A DNA stretch of 64,000 bases. Origin: Inquilinus sp052078665 (GTDB lineage: Bacteria > Pseudomonadota > Alphaproteobacteria > DSM-16000 > Inquilinaceae). Both the position numbers and the translations under genes were made by a program. Below are positions 8,562 through 18,109 of this stretch, in pieces (positions within the stretch are counted from its first letter, which is position 1; every line of letters begins with the position of its first letter). Under the pieces are notes generated by a model. It ran no database searches and had not been told where the DNA came from. It saw nothing but the letters and a program-made list of their open reading frames with translations. The DNA lies in the NCBI RefSeq assembly GCF_052078665.1, contig NZ_JBQJIK010000002.1:1-64000 (forward strand). The letters run 5' to 3'.

Positions 8562-10379
8562 GTGTCTGACAACGGCGCCATTCAGGCGGATCCGGCGACG
8601 ATCCGCCCCTATCTCGACATCCCCGGCGCCAAGAGCCCGGCGCTGTCGCCGGATGGCGGGCTGCTGGCCTTCCTCGGCGACCGGACCGGCTTTCTACAGA
8701 TCTGGCTGCAGCCCGCGGAAGGCGGCGCCGCCTGGCGAGCGGCGGAAACGCCGGAGCCGGTCGGCGCCCTGGCCTTCAGCCCGAAGAGCCGCGACCTGGT
8801 CTTCACCATGGATTGCGGCGGCGACGAGCGGCACCAGCTCTGGCTGATCCCCGGCGCCGACGGCGCGCCGGTGGCGCTGACCGAAGACCCGACCGTGGTC
8901 CATGTCTGGGGCGCCTGGTCGCCGGACGGCACGCGGATCGCCTATGCCGCGAACGCCTGCGACCGCTTCCACATGGACATCCATGTGATGGAGGTCGCGA
9001 CCCGAGAGGCGACCTGCATCTATCGGGGCGAGCTGTTCCGCGAGGTCATGGCCTTCTTGCCGGACGGCAAGGCGCTGCTGGTGCGGGACTCCACCCGGGC
9101 GACGATGGACCAGGACCTGTTCCGGCTGGACCTCGAGACCGGCGCCTATGAGCCGCTGCTGCCACATGACGGCCGGGCGCGCTACGTCGCCGCCAAGACC
9201 CGGAAGGACGGCAGCGGCCTGTATCTGCTGACCGACCAGGGCCGGGACTTCCAGGGCATCGCCTTCCTGTCCTTCGCCGACCGCAGCCTGGGCTGGGTGG
9301 TGGCGCCGGAGGACCAGGATGTCGAGGCGATGGCGCTGTCGCCCGACCAGGGCCGCATTGCCTATGTCCTCAACGAGGAGGGCTGGAACCGCCTCCTGAT
9401 CCGCGACCTCGACACGGGTGCGGAGACGGCGGTGGCGGGGCTGCCGCCCGGAGTGATCGGCTCCGTCTCCTGGCGGCCGGACGGCAGCGGCCTGGTCTTC
9501 CCGCTGGAAGGTGCCGCGACTCCGCCGGGCATCTGGAGCTGGGACATCGCCACCGGCGCCGTGAGCCGGCTGACCGACACCCCCGCGAGCGACATGATCG
9601 ATGGCTTCGCCGAGCCGGAGGTGCAGCGCATCGCCAGCTTCGACGGGCTGCAGGTGCCGTTCCTGCTGTACCGGCCGCAGGGCGAGGCGCCGGAAGGTGG
9701 CTTCCGCGCGATGATCGTCGTCCATGGTGGGCCGGAGGCGCAGTGGACCCCGACCTTCCGGGCCGACATCCAGTACATGCTGGCCCGCGGCATCATGGTC
9801 GTGGCGCCGAATGTCAGGGGCAGCACCGGCTACGGCCGGCCCTACCATCAGCTCGACGATGTCGGGCTGCGCATGGACAGCGTCGCCGACCTTCGGGCCG
9901 TGCGGCTGTGGCTCGGCGCTCAGCCGGATGTCGACGAGGCCCGGATCGGCGTCTTCGGCCGGTCCTATGGCGGCTTCATGGTGCTGGCGGCGCTGACCGA
10001 ATACCCCGAGCTGTGGCGCCTCGGCATCGAGTTCTACGGCATCGCCAGCTTCCACACCCTGCTGCAGACCACCGGCCCCTGGCGCCGGCGCCTGCGGGCA
10101 GCGGAATACGGCGACCCGGTCGCCGATAAGGACCTGCTCGAGCGGATCTCGCCGATCCACAAGCTGGACCGCATCTGTGTGCCGCTGCTGATGGCCCAGG
10201 GCCTCGACGACCCGCGGGTGCCGCCGGGCGAGAGCGAGATGATCTACTCCGCCCTGCGCGGCCTCGGCCGCCCGGTCGACTACATCCGCGTGCCGCATGA
10301 AGGGCACGGCTTCGCGCGGCTGGACAATCGGCATAAGGTCTTTGGCGCCGTTGCCGCCTTCCTCGACCGCCATCTCTGA
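8562..10379 (+). CDS. S9 family peptidase (prolyl oligopeptidase/acylaminoacyl-peptidase type)
   Basis: 605 residues. The first 340 or so form a WD40/TolB-like beta-propeller (repeats such as LSPDGGLLAFLGD and WSPDGTRIAYAA). The C-terminal 240 form an alpha/beta hydrolase with Ser468 in GRSYGG, Asp550 in DDPRVPP and His582 in EGHGF. No signal peptide is seen, so it is probably cytoplasmic and cleaves short peptides or acyl-peptides. It starts with GTG after GGGGGCAG; no ATG precedes it in frame. It is first in an operon with an M20 amidohydrolase and a peptide-type ABC importer, so it likely acts on the imported substrate. Confidence 0.9.
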   Translation: MSDNGAIQADPATIRPYLDIPGAKSPALSPDGGLLAFLGDRTGFLQIWLQPAEGGAAWRAAETPEPVGALAFSPKSRDLVFTMDCGGDERHQLWLIPGADGAPVALTEDPTVVHVWGAWSPDGTRIAYAANACDRFHMDIHVMEVATREATCIYRGELFREVMAFLPDGKALLVRDSTRATMDQDLFRLDLETGAYEPLLPHDGRARYVAAKTRKDGSGLYLLTDQGRDFQGIAFLSFADRSLGWVVAPEDQDVEAMALSPDQGRIAYVLNEEGWNRLLIRDLDTGAETAVAGLPPGVIGSVSWRPDGSGLVFPLEGAATPPGIWSWDIATGAVSRLTDTPASDMIDGFAEPEVQRIASFDGLQVPFLLYRPQGEAPEGGFRAMIVVHGGPEAQWTPTFRADIQYMLARGIMVVAPNVRGSTGYGRPYHQLDDVGLRMDSVADLRAVRLWLGAQPDVDEARIGVFGRSYGGFMVLAALTEYPELWRLGIEFYGIASFHTLLQTTGPWRRRLRAAEYGDPVADKDLLERISPIHKLDRICVPLLMAQGLDDPRVPPGESEMIYSALRGLGRPVDYIRVPHEGHGFARLDNRHKVFGAVAAFLDRHL

Positions 10380-10404
10380 TTCCAGGATCGAAAGAGGGAA
10401 GACC

Positions 10405-11832
10405 ATGCAGAATTCCGACAAGATCTGGCAGCTGGTCGACGCTAAGCGGACGGAGTTCGTGGGGCTGAGCGACCGGATCTGGGGCATGCCCGAGATCGCC
10501 TACACCGAGTACCGCTCGGTCGCCGAGCACACGGCGATGCTGCAGGCCCAGGGCTTCCGCGTGACCGAGACCCTCGCCGGCATCCCGACCGCGGTGATGG
10601 GCGAGGCGGGCGAGGGCGGGCCGGTGATCGCCATCCTCGGCGAATACGACGCCCTGCCGGGGCTGAGCCAGGAGGCCAACATCGCCGAGCCCCGGCCGCT
10701 GCCGGGCAACGGCCACGGCCATGGCTGCGGCCACAACATGCTCGGCTCCTCCGCCCTGCTGGCCGCCACCGCGGTGAAAGACTTCCTGGCTGCGACCGGC
10801 CGGCCCGGGCGGGTGCGCTACTATGGCTGCCCGGCGGAGGAGGGCGGGGCGGCCAAGGCCTTCATGGTGCGCGCCGGCGCCTTCGAGGATGTCGACATCG
10901 CCATCACCTGGCATCCGGCGTCGCTGACCCGGGTCGACGAGGCGCTGTCGCTGGCCAACACCCGGATGGATTTCCACTTCACCGGCCGCGCCTCGCATGC
11001 CGCCGCGGCGCCGCATCTCGGCCGCAGCGCGCTGGATGCCGTCGAGCTGATGAATGTCGGCGTCAACTACATGCGCGAGCACATGCCGTCCGACGCCCGC
11101 ATCCACTACGCCATGATCGATTCCGGCGGCATCGCGCCCAATGTCGTGCAGGCCTCGGCCAAGGTCCGCTACGCCATCCGCGCCCGCGACCTGGCCGGCA
11201 TGCTGGCGCTGAACGAGCGGGTCAGGAAGATCGCCCACGGCGCCGCGATGATGACCGAGACCTCGGTCGCGATCTCGATCATGAGCGCCGTCTCCAACAT
11301 GCTCGGCAACACGCCGCTGGAGGAGGCCATGCACCAGCACCTGCTGCGCCTCGGCCCGGTGCCCTTCGACGCGGCGGACCGCGACTACGCCGCCCAGATC
11401 CAGGCGACGCTGAGCGAGGAGGACATCCTCACCGACTATCGCCGCGTCGGCGTGCCGCCGCGCAAGGACCTGCCGCTGTGCGACTTCATCGTGCCGAAGG
11501 ACTCCAGGGGCGAGCCGATGATCGGGTCGACCGACGTCGCCGATGTCAGCTGGGTGGTGCCGACGGTGCAGGCGCGGGTCGCCACCCATGCCATCGGCAC
11601 GCCGGGCCATTCCTGGCAGATCACCGCCCAGGGCATGGCGCCGGCCGCGCACAAGGGCATGGTCCACGCCGCCAAGGTCATGGCCGGCACGGCGCTGGAT
11701 GTGATGAATGACGAGCTGCTGATGGCCCGGGCCAAGCAGGACCACCAGGAGCGGGTTGCGGCGACGCCCTATGTCTGCCCGATCCCGGCGGAGGTCCAGC
11801 CGCCGCTGCAGCCGCGGCCGAAGGCGGCCTGA
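10405..11832 (+). CDS. M20 family amidohydrolase (AbgB-like)
   Basis: 475 residues. Zinc-binding motifs of the M20 fold are visible: GHGCGHN at 105-111 and PAEEGG with E145/E146. The extended EYDALPG motif near residue 80 and the overall pattern resemble p-aminobenzoyl-glutamate hydrolase subunit B and related indole-acetamide or N-acyl amino acid hydrolases. It would cleave an amide bond of a small N-acyl amino acid. The start at 10405 follows AAAGAGGGAAG, 25 bp after the S9 peptidase; an in-frame start at 10297 would overlap that gene by 83 bp and is unlikely. The exact substrate cannot be told from sequence. Confidence 0.88.
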   Translation: MQNSDKIWQLVDAKRTEFVGLSDRIWGMPEIAYTEYRSVAEHTAMLQAQGFRVTETLAGIPTAVMGEAGEGGPVIAILGEYDALPGLSQEANIAEPRPLPGNGHGHGCGHNMLGSSALLAATAVKDFLAATGRPGRVRYYGCPAEEGGAAKAFMVRAGAFEDVDIAITWHPASLTRVDEALSLANTRMDFHFTGRASHAAAAPHLGRSALDAVELMNVGVNYMREHMPSDARIHYAMIDSGGIAPNVVQASAKVRYAIRARDLAGMLALNERVRKIAHGAAMMTETSVAISIMSAVSNMLGNTPLEEAMHQHLLRLGPVPFDAADRDYAAQIQATLSEEDILTDYRRVGVPPRKDLPLCDFIVPKDSRGEPMIGSTDVADVSWVVPTVQARVATHAIGTPGHSWQITAQGMAPAAHKGMVHAAKVMAGTALDVMNDELLMARAKQDHQERVAATPYVCPIPAEVQPPLQPRPKAA

Positions 11833-11934
11833 TCCCGCGGGACAAGCCGGCCCGGGGAACGAGGCCGGCATCCCGGACGAAGGTCGCGGAGGGCGCCGGA
11901 CAACAATCTCAGAACAAGCACGGAGGCTCGATCC

Positions 11935-13569
11935 ATGTTCGCCCGTCCGATCCCGGCGCCGCCCGGATCCCGCCCGCTCCGCCGCGCCCTCGGCGCGGTC
12001 TGCGGCGCCGCCATCCTTGCGGCGCCTGTCGCCGCCGGGGCGGCCACGCCATCGAACGCGCTGGTCATGGCCTGGAACATCGACGCGATCAGCACCTTCG
12101 ACCCGGCCCAGATCGGCGAGGTGGTGACCAACGAGATCGTGCAGAACACCTGCGATTCCCTGGTCGATTTCGACCCGGCGGACGAGACCAAGGTGATCCC
12201 GCTCTTCGCCGAACGCTGGGACGTCTCGGACGACCGGCTGCAGATCACCTTCCATCTGCGCAAGGGCGCCACCTTCCCGTCCGGCAACCCGGTCACCGCG
12301 GCCGAGACCGCCTGGTCGATGCAGCGCGTGGTCAAGCTCGGCTTCGGCAATGCGGCGACGCTGACCGAATACGGCTTCACCAAGGACAAGGTCGAGACGC
12401 AGATCACCGCGCCCGACGACGCCACGCTGGTCATGAAGCTGGACAAGCCCTACCCGACCAACCTGGTGCTGCAGGCGATCGCCGCCAACCGCGTCTCCGC
12501 CACCATGGACAAGACGACCATCCTGGCCAATGAGGTGAACGGCGACCTCGGCAACAAGTATCTGGCGACCCACACCGAATGCGTCGGGCCCTACCGGCTG
12601 GCGCAATGGAATGCCGGCGAGGCCGTGGTCCTGCAGGCGAACGACAAGTATTGGGGCGAGCCGCCGGCGCTGAAGCGCGTGCTGATCCGTCATGTCGCGG
12701 AGGCCGGGACGCAGCGCCTGCTGCTGACCCAGGGCGATGTCGACGTCGCCCGCGACCTGACGCCGGAGGACATGAAGGACCTGGAAGGCTCGCCGGATGT
12801 GTCGATCGTCCGGGTGATCAAGCCGCAGCTGTTCTTCTGGACCTTCAACAACGCCGACCCGATCTTCTCGAACGAGAAGGTCCGCCTGGCGATGCGCTAC
12901 CTGATCGACTATGACGGCCTGGCCAAGACGGTGATGACCTACACCGGCGTGCCGCGGGCGAGCTTCGTCCAGATCGGCGCGGTCGGCGCGCTGGACGAGA
13001 AGGAGGGGCAGCCCTTCTCGCTCGACCTCGACAAGGCCAAGGCGCTGCTGGCCGAGGCCGGCTACCCGAACGGCTTCAAGGCCACCGTGTTCATCGGCAC
13101 CCTGCCGCATTCCGGCCCGATCGCGCAGAGCGTGCAGCAGAACGCCGCCAAGGTCGGCGTCGAGCTGACGCTGGAGCGGATGGCCAACGCCCAGCTGTTC
13201 AGCCGGGTCCGCGGCCGTGAGTTCCAGACCGCGATGCAGGCCTGGCAGACCGGTGTGCCCGACGCCCATGGCAATGCCTCCCGGCTGGTCTACAACCCGG
13301 ACAACCGGGCCGAGGCGAAGCTGACCCAGTACCCGGCCTGGCGCGCCGCCTTCTATTCCGAGGATGCGAACAAGAAGGTCGACGCGGCGCTGCTGGAGCC
13401 GGATCCGGAGAAGCGGAACGCGATCTACCGCGACCTGCAGCTGCAGATCATGCAGCAGGGGCCGATGGCGATCATGTTCCAGATGTACAACCCCGCCGCG
13501 ATCCGCAAGTCGCTGAAGAACTGGACCTGGAACGGCTTCCGCACCTACTACGATCCGGTCAGCAAGTAG
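11935..13569 (+). CDS. ABC transporter substrate-binding protein, family 5 (dipeptide/oligopeptide type), copy 1
   Basis: 544 residues with a Sec signal peptide (hydrophobic core GAVCGAAILAAPVAAGAA), so periplasmic. SBP family 5 features are DPAQIGEVVTNEIVQNTCDSL near the mature start and ITFHLRKGATFPSGNPVTA. It captures a peptide-like solute for the permease encoded downstream. It is nearly the same as the next gene: same length, no obvious gaps, and most residues shared. The 30 bp before each start also match (CAGAACAAGCACGGAGGCTC against CAGAACAGCACGGAGGCTC), so the duplication included the ribosome binding site. The 102 bp between it and the M20 gene hold only this leader. Confidence 0.92.
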   Translation: MFARPIPAPPGSRPLRRALGAVCGAAILAAPVAAGAATPSNALVMAWNIDAISTFDPAQIGEVVTNEIVQNTCDSLVDFDPADETKVIPLFAERWDVSDDRLQITFHLRKGATFPSGNPVTAAETAWSMQRVVKLGFGNAATLTEYGFTKDKVETQITAPDDATLVMKLDKPYPTNLVLQAIAANRVSATMDKTTILANEVNGDLGNKYLATHTECVGPYRLAQWNAGEAVVLQANDKYWGEPPALKRVLIRHVAEAGTQRLLLTQGDVDVARDLTPEDMKDLEGSPDVSIVRVIKPQLFFWTFNNADPIFSNEKVRLAMRYLIDYDGLAKTVMTYTGVPRASFVQIGAVGALDEKEGQPFSLDLDKAKALLAEAGYPNGFKATVFIGTLPHSGPIAQSVQQNAAKVGVELTLERMANAQLFSRVRGREFQTAMQAWQTGVPDAHGNASRLVYNPDNRAEAKLTQYPAWRAAFYSEDANKKVDAALLEPDPEKRNAIYRDLQLQIMQQGPMAIMFQMYNPAAIRKSLKNWTWNGFRTYYDPVSK

Positions 13570-13611
13570 CGACGCCGGACAATCATTTCAGAACAGCACG
13601 GAGGCTCCACG

Positions 13612-15246
13612 ATGCTCGCTGCTTCGAGTCCGGCGCCGCCCGGATCCCATCCGCTTCGTCTCATCCTCGGCGCGGTCTGCGGCGCCGCCATCCTCGCGGC
13701 GCCCTTCGCCGCCGGGGCCGCCACGCCGTCGAACGCGCTGGTCATGGCCTGGAACATCGACGCGATCAGCACCTTCGACCCGGCCCAGATCGGCGAGGTG
13801 GTGACCAACGAGATCGTGCAGGGCATCTGCGACCCGCTGGTCGATGTCGATCCGGCGGACGAGACCAAGGTGGTCCCGCTTTTCGCCGAGAGCTGGGACG
13901 TCTCGGACGACCACCAGCAGATCACCTTCCATCTGCGCAAGGGCGCCGTCTTTCCCTCCGGCAATCCGGCGACGGCGGCCGAGACGGCGTGGTCGATGCA
14001 GCGCGTGGTCAAGCTCGGCTTCGGCAATGCGGCGACGCTGAACGAGTACGGCTTCACCAAGGATAAGGTCGACACCCAGATCACCGCCCCGGACGACGCC
14101 ACCCTCGTCCTCAAGCTCGACAAGCCCTATCCGACCAACCTGGTCCTGCAGGGGATCGCCGCGAACCGCGTCTCCTTCACCCATGATCGCAAGACCATCC
14201 TGGCCAACGAGGTGAACGGCGATCTCGGCAACAAGTACCTGGCGACCCGCACCGAATGCCTCGGCCCCTACCGGCTGGTGCAGTGGAACGCCGGCGAGGC
14301 CGTGGTGCTGCAGGCCAACGACACATATTGGGGCACGGCGCCGGCCCTGAAGCGCATCCTGATCCGCCATGTGGCGGAGGCAGGGACCCAGCGCCTGCTG
14401 CTGACCCAGGGCGATGTCGACGTCGCGCGCGATCTGACGCCGGAAGACCTCAAGGATCTGGAGTCCTCGCCGGACGTGTCGATCGTCCGGGTCCTCAGGC
14501 CGCAGCTGTTCTATTGGGCTTTCAACACCGCCGACCCGATCTTCGCGAACGAGAAGGTGCGCCTGGCGATGCGCTACCTGATCGACTATGACGGCCTCGG
14601 CAAGACCGTGATGTCGTATATCGGCGTGCCGCGGGCCAGCTTCGCCCAGATCGGCGCGGTCGGCGCGCTGGACGAGGCCGAGGGGCAGCCCTTCTCGCTC
14701 GACCTCGACAAGGCCAAGGCGCTGCTGGCCGAGGCCGGCTACCCCGACGGCTTCAAGGCCAGCGTCTTCATCGGCACCCTGCCGCATGCCGCGCCGGTTG
14801 CGCAGAGCGTGCAGCAGAACGCCGCCAGGATCGGCGTCGAGCTGACGGTGGAGCGGATGGCCAACGCCCAGCTGTTCAGCCGGGTGCGCGGCCGGGATTT
14901 CCAGACCTCGATGTCGTCGTGGCAGACCAGCGTGCCCGATGCGCATGGCAACGCCTCCCGGCTGATCTACAACCCGGACAATCGGGCCGAGGCGAAGCTG
15001 ACCCAGAATCCGAGCTGGAACGCCTCCTTTTATTCCGAGGCGGCCAACCGGAAGATCGAGACGGCGCTGCTGGAGGAGGATCCGGAGAAGCGGAACGCGC
15101 TCTATCGCGACCTGCAGCTGCAGATGATGCAGCAGGGTCCCAGCGCCATCATGTTCCAGATGTACAATGTCGCCGGCATCCGCAAGACGTTGAAGAACTG
15201 GAGCTGGAACGGCTTCCGGACCTATTACGAAACCGTCGCCAAGTAG
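13612..15246 (+). CDS. ABC transporter substrate-binding protein, family 5, copy 2 (tandem paralog)
   Basis: 544 residues, a tandem duplicate of the preceding gene, with its own signal peptide (GAVCGAAILAAPFAAGAA). Differences from copy 1 are scattered, for example VSFTHDRKT for VSATMDKTT and SSWQTSVPD for QAWQTGVPD. This suggests divergence under selection, perhaps toward another ligand. It lies 42 bp after copy 1 and 4 bp before the permease gene, so both copies probably feed the same membrane complex. The ligand class (dipeptide, nickel-chelator, glutathione and others) cannot be resolved from the sequence. Confidence 0.92.
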   Translation: MLAASSPAPPGSHPLRLILGAVCGAAILAAPFAAGAATPSNALVMAWNIDAISTFDPAQIGEVVTNEIVQGICDPLVDVDPADETKVVPLFAESWDVSDDHQQITFHLRKGAVFPSGNPATAAETAWSMQRVVKLGFGNAATLNEYGFTKDKVDTQITAPDDATLVLKLDKPYPTNLVLQGIAANRVSFTHDRKTILANEVNGDLGNKYLATRTECLGPYRLVQWNAGEAVVLQANDTYWGTAPALKRILIRHVAEAGTQRLLLTQGDVDVARDLTPEDLKDLESSPDVSIVRVLRPQLFYWAFNTADPIFANEKVRLAMRYLIDYDGLGKTVMSYIGVPRASFAQIGAVGALDEAEGQPFSLDLDKAKALLAEAGYPDGFKASVFIGTLPHAAPVAQSVQQNAARIGVELTVERMANAQLFSRVRGRDFQTSMSSWQTSVPDAHGNASRLIYNPDNRAEAKLTQNPSWNASFYSEAANRKIETALLEEDPEKRNALYRDLQLQMMQQGPSAIMFQMYNVAGIRKTLKNWSWNGFRTYYETVAK

Positions 15247-15250
15247 CGCC

Positions 15251-16321
15251 ATGGTCGACGCCCCCATCGCCACGCCCCGCCCGCTGGCGGCCCCAGGACG
15301 GACCGCGCTGTCGTCCTGGGCGCTGGCCGCCGGCCGGACCGTCCTGTCCGTCGCCGTCACGCTGTTCGGGCTGGCCGCGTTGACCTTCTTCATCGGGCGG
15401 ATGCTGCCGCTCGACCCGGTCGCCGCCATCCTCGGCGACAACGCCACCCAGGCGGCCTATGATGCGATGTATAGCCAGCTCGGGCTGGACCAGCCGATCT
15501 GGATCCAGTTCCTGCGCTACCTGCGCGACATCGTCAGCCTCGACCTCGGCACGGCCCTGACCACGGGCAAGCCGGTGGTCGAGGACATCGCCCGGGTGTT
15601 CCCGGCGACGCTGGAGCTGGCGACGGTCGCCATCCTCATCGGCACCGGCCTCGGCATCCCCTTCGGCGTGCTGGCGGCGATGTATCGCGACAGCTCGGTC
15701 GACCACATTGTGCGCGTGGTCGGCCTGCTGGGCTATTCGGCGCCGACCTTCTGGCTCGGGCTGATGGGGCTGGTGCTGTTCTACGCCACGCTGGGGTGGG
15801 TCGGCGGGCCCGGGCGCATCGACTTCATGTACGAATACGACATCGAGCCGATGACCGGCTTCCTGCTGCTCGACACCGCGCTGCAGGGGCAGTGGGAGGC
15901 GTTCGCCGACGTCTTCAGCCACGTCATCCTGCCGGCCTCGATCCTCGGCTTCAGCGCGCTGGCCTATATCAGCCGAATGACCCGCAGCTTCATGATCGAG
16001 CAGCTGGGCCAGGAATATGTGGTGGCGGCGCGGGTCAAGGGCCTGTCCTGGGCCCGCACCGTCTGGATCCACGCCTTCCGCAACATCGCGGTGCAGGTGG
16101 TGACGGTGGTGGCCCTGTCCTACGCCTTCCTGCTGGAAGGGGCGGTGCTGACCGAGACGGTCTTCGCCTGGCCCGGCTTCGGCCGCTACCTGACCAACAC
16201 GCTGCTGGCCGGTGACATGAACGCGGTGGTCGGCTGCACGCTGCTGATCGGCGTCATCTTCGTCACGCTGAACCTGGTGTGCGACCTGCTGTACCGCATC
16301 TTCGACCCTCGCACCCGATGA
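15251..16321 (+). CDS. ABC transporter permease, DppB type
   Basis: 356-residue membrane protein with a first helix near residues 35-55 (VTLFGLAALTFFIGRM) and about five more. The cytoplasmic EAA loop is near residues 240-260 (YVVAARVKGLSWARTVW). The conserved VFAWPGFGRYL segment near the end is typical of DppB/OppB. It forms half of the membrane channel of this importer. The stop overlaps the next permease start by 4 bp. The loop around residues 185-215 is longer than in E. coli DppB, as in many alphaproteobacterial relatives. Confidence 0.92.
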   Translation: MVDAPIATPRPLAAPGRTALSSWALAAGRTVLSVAVTLFGLAALTFFIGRMLPLDPVAAILGDNATQAAYDAMYSQLGLDQPIWIQFLRYLRDIVSLDLGTALTTGKPVVEDIARVFPATLELATVAILIGTGLGIPFGVLAAMYRDSSVDHIVRVVGLLGYSAPTFWLGLMGLVLFYATLGWVGGPGRIDFMYEYDIEPMTGFLLLDTALQGQWEAFADVFSHVILPASILGFSALAYISRMTRSFMIEQLGQEYVVAARVKGLSWARTVWIHAFRNIAVQVVTVVALSYAFLLEGAVLTETVFAWPGFGRYLTNTLLAGDMNAVVGCTLLIGVIFVTLNLVCDLLYRIFDPRTR

Positions 16322-17250
16322 GCGCGGACATGCCCAGCGACATCGCTTCACGACCCGGCTCGATCAGGGCCTGGCTGCATGCCCCGGTCCCGGCCTCGCC
16401 GATGCAGGCCCGCGCCCAGCAGCTCTGGCTCAAGCTGCTGCGGCTGGTCGGCAACCCCCCGGCGCTGCTGGGGCTGGCCATCCTCCTGATCATGGTGGTG
16501 ATGGCGGTGTTCGCGCCGCTGATCGCGACCCACGACATCTACGCCCAGGACCTCGCCACCCGGTTGCAGCCGCCATCGGCCGCGCATTTCCTCGGCACCG
16601 ACGAGCTCGGCCGCGACGTGTTCAGCCGCATCGTCTTCGGCGCCCGGATCACGCTCTACATCGCCGTGCTGACGGCGCTGATCGTGGCGCCGATCGGCCT
16701 CTTGATCGGCACCACCTCGGGCTATCTCGGCGGCTGGGTCGACATCGTGCTGATGCGCGTCGTCGACATCTTCCTGGCCTTCCCCAGCCTGGTGCTGGCG
16801 CTGGCCTTCGTCGCCGCGCTCGGACCCGGCATCCAGAACGCGATCATCGCCATCTCGCTGGCCGCCTGGCCGCCGATCGCGCGGCTGGCGCGGGCCGAGA
16901 CGCTGTCGATCCGGTCCTCCGACTACATCGCCGCGGTCCGGCTGCAGGGGGCGTCGTCGCTGCGGATCATCCTGTCCCATGTGGTGCCGATGTGCCTGCC
17001 CTCGGTGGTGGTGCGGATCACGCTCAACATGGCGGCGATCATCCTCACCGCCGCCGGTCTCGGCTTCCTCGGCCTCGGCGCCCAGCCTCCCAGCCCGGAA
17101 TGGGGGGCGATGCTGTCCAGCGGCCGCGAATTCGTGCTGACCAGCTGGTGGATCGCGGCGATCCCCGGCTGCGCCATCCTGCTCACCAGCCTGGCCTTCA
17201 ACCTGTTCGGCGACGGGCTGCGCGACATCCTGGATCCCCGCCATGGTTGA
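16318..17250 (+). CDS. ABC transporter permease, DppC type
   Basis: 310 residues. After an N-terminal cytoplasmic tail come a helix (PALLGLAILLIMVVMAVFAP), then LGTDELGRDVFSRIVFGAR, the DppC/OppC signature before the permease core. The EAA loop IAAVRLQGASSLRII and the ending FNLFGDGLRDILDPR are also typical. It pairs with the DppB-type gene in the channel. The start ATG overlaps the upstream stop (ATGA); an upstream in-frame ATG at 16279 would overlap more and is less likely. It overlaps the ATPase gene by 8 bp. Confidence 0.92.
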   Translation: MSADMPSDIASRPGSIRAWLHAPVPASPMQARAQQLWLKLLRLVGNPPALLGLAILLIMVVMAVFAPLIATHDIYAQDLATRLQPPSAAHFLGTDELGRDVFSRIVFGARITLYIAVLTALIVAPIGLLIGTTSGYLGGWVDIVLMRVVDIFLAFPSLVLALAFVAALGPGIQNAIIAISLAAWPPIARLARAETLSIRSSDYIAAVRLQGASSLRIILSHVVPMCLPSVVVRITLNMAAIILTAAGLGFLGLGAQPPSPEWGAMLSSGREFVLTSWWIAAIPGCAILLTSLAFNLFGDGLRDILDPRHG

Positions 17251-18109
17251 ACCATTGCTCCAGGTCGAGGATCTGCGCATCGACTTTTCGGGAGGCCGCG
17301 GCACCATCCAGGCCGTGCGCGGCATCTCCTTCGCCATCGGGCGCGAGAAGGTCGGCATCGTCGGCGAATCCGGCTCCGGCAAGTCGCTGACCGGCCGGGC
17401 GGTGCTGAAGCTGACGCCCAAGGCGGCGCGGGTGACGGCGCGGCGGCTCGACTTCGACGGCATCGACCTGCTCGCCGCCTCGGAGCGGCGGATGCGGGCG
17501 ATCCGCGGCAACCGCATCTCGATGATCCTGCAGGACCCGAAATTCTCGCTGAACCCGCTGATGCGGGTGGGCCGGCAGATCACCGAGGCCTACCGGCTGC
17601 ACCACCGGGTCGGCGCGCGCGAGGCGAAGGCGCGGGCGCTGGAGATGCTGGACGCCGTCCACATCCGCGACCCCGAGCGCGTCTTCCGCCTGTTCCCGCA
17701 CGAGGTCTCGGGCGGCATGGGGCAGCGGATCATGATCGCGATGATGCTGATCCCGGAGCCGGACCTGATCATCGCCGACGAGCCGACCTCGGCGCTCGAC
17801 GTCACGGTGCGGCGGCAGGTGCTGACCATCCTCGACGAATTGGTGACCCGGCGCGGCACCGGGCTGATGTTCATCAGCCACGACCTCAACCTGGTGGCGG
17901 ATTTCTGCGACCGGGTGCTGGTGATGTATGCCGGACGGATCATGGAGGACCTGCCGGCGCGGGAGCTGCACCGGGCGCGCCACCCCTACACCCGGGCGCT
18001 GCTCGACAGCCTGCCGCAACTCGACCGGCCGGTCGACACGCTGCAGGTGCCGAGCCGCGATCCGGCCTGGCTCGACGGTCCGACCTTCCAGGCGGGGGCC
18101 GCGGCATGA
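17243..18109 (+). CDS. ABC transporter ATP-binding protein, DppD type (short)
   Basis: 288 residues. Walker A is GESGSGKS, the signature is SGGMGQR and Walker B is LIIADEPTSALD. The HPYTRALLDSLP motif after the nucleotide-binding domain marks the oligopeptide subfamily. Unlike the ATPases of the other two importers here, it stops soon after that motif and lacks the C-terminal cysteine segment (CxxRCP). It powers import together with the next ATPase. It overlaps its neighbours on both sides (8 bp and 4 bp), so translation is coupled. Confidence 0.9.
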   Translation: MVEPLLQVEDLRIDFSGGRGTIQAVRGISFAIGREKVGIVGESGSGKSLTGRAVLKLTPKAARVTARRLDFDGIDLLAASERRMRAIRGNRISMILQDPKFSLNPLMRVGRQITEAYRLHHRVGAREAKARALEMLDAVHIRDPERVFRLFPHEVSGGMGQRIMIAMMLIPEPDLIIADEPTSALDVTVRRQVLTILDELVTRRGTGLMFISHDLNLVADFCDRVLVMYAGRIMEDLPARELHRARHPYTRALLDSLPQLDRPVDTLQVPSRDPAWLDGPTFQAGAAA

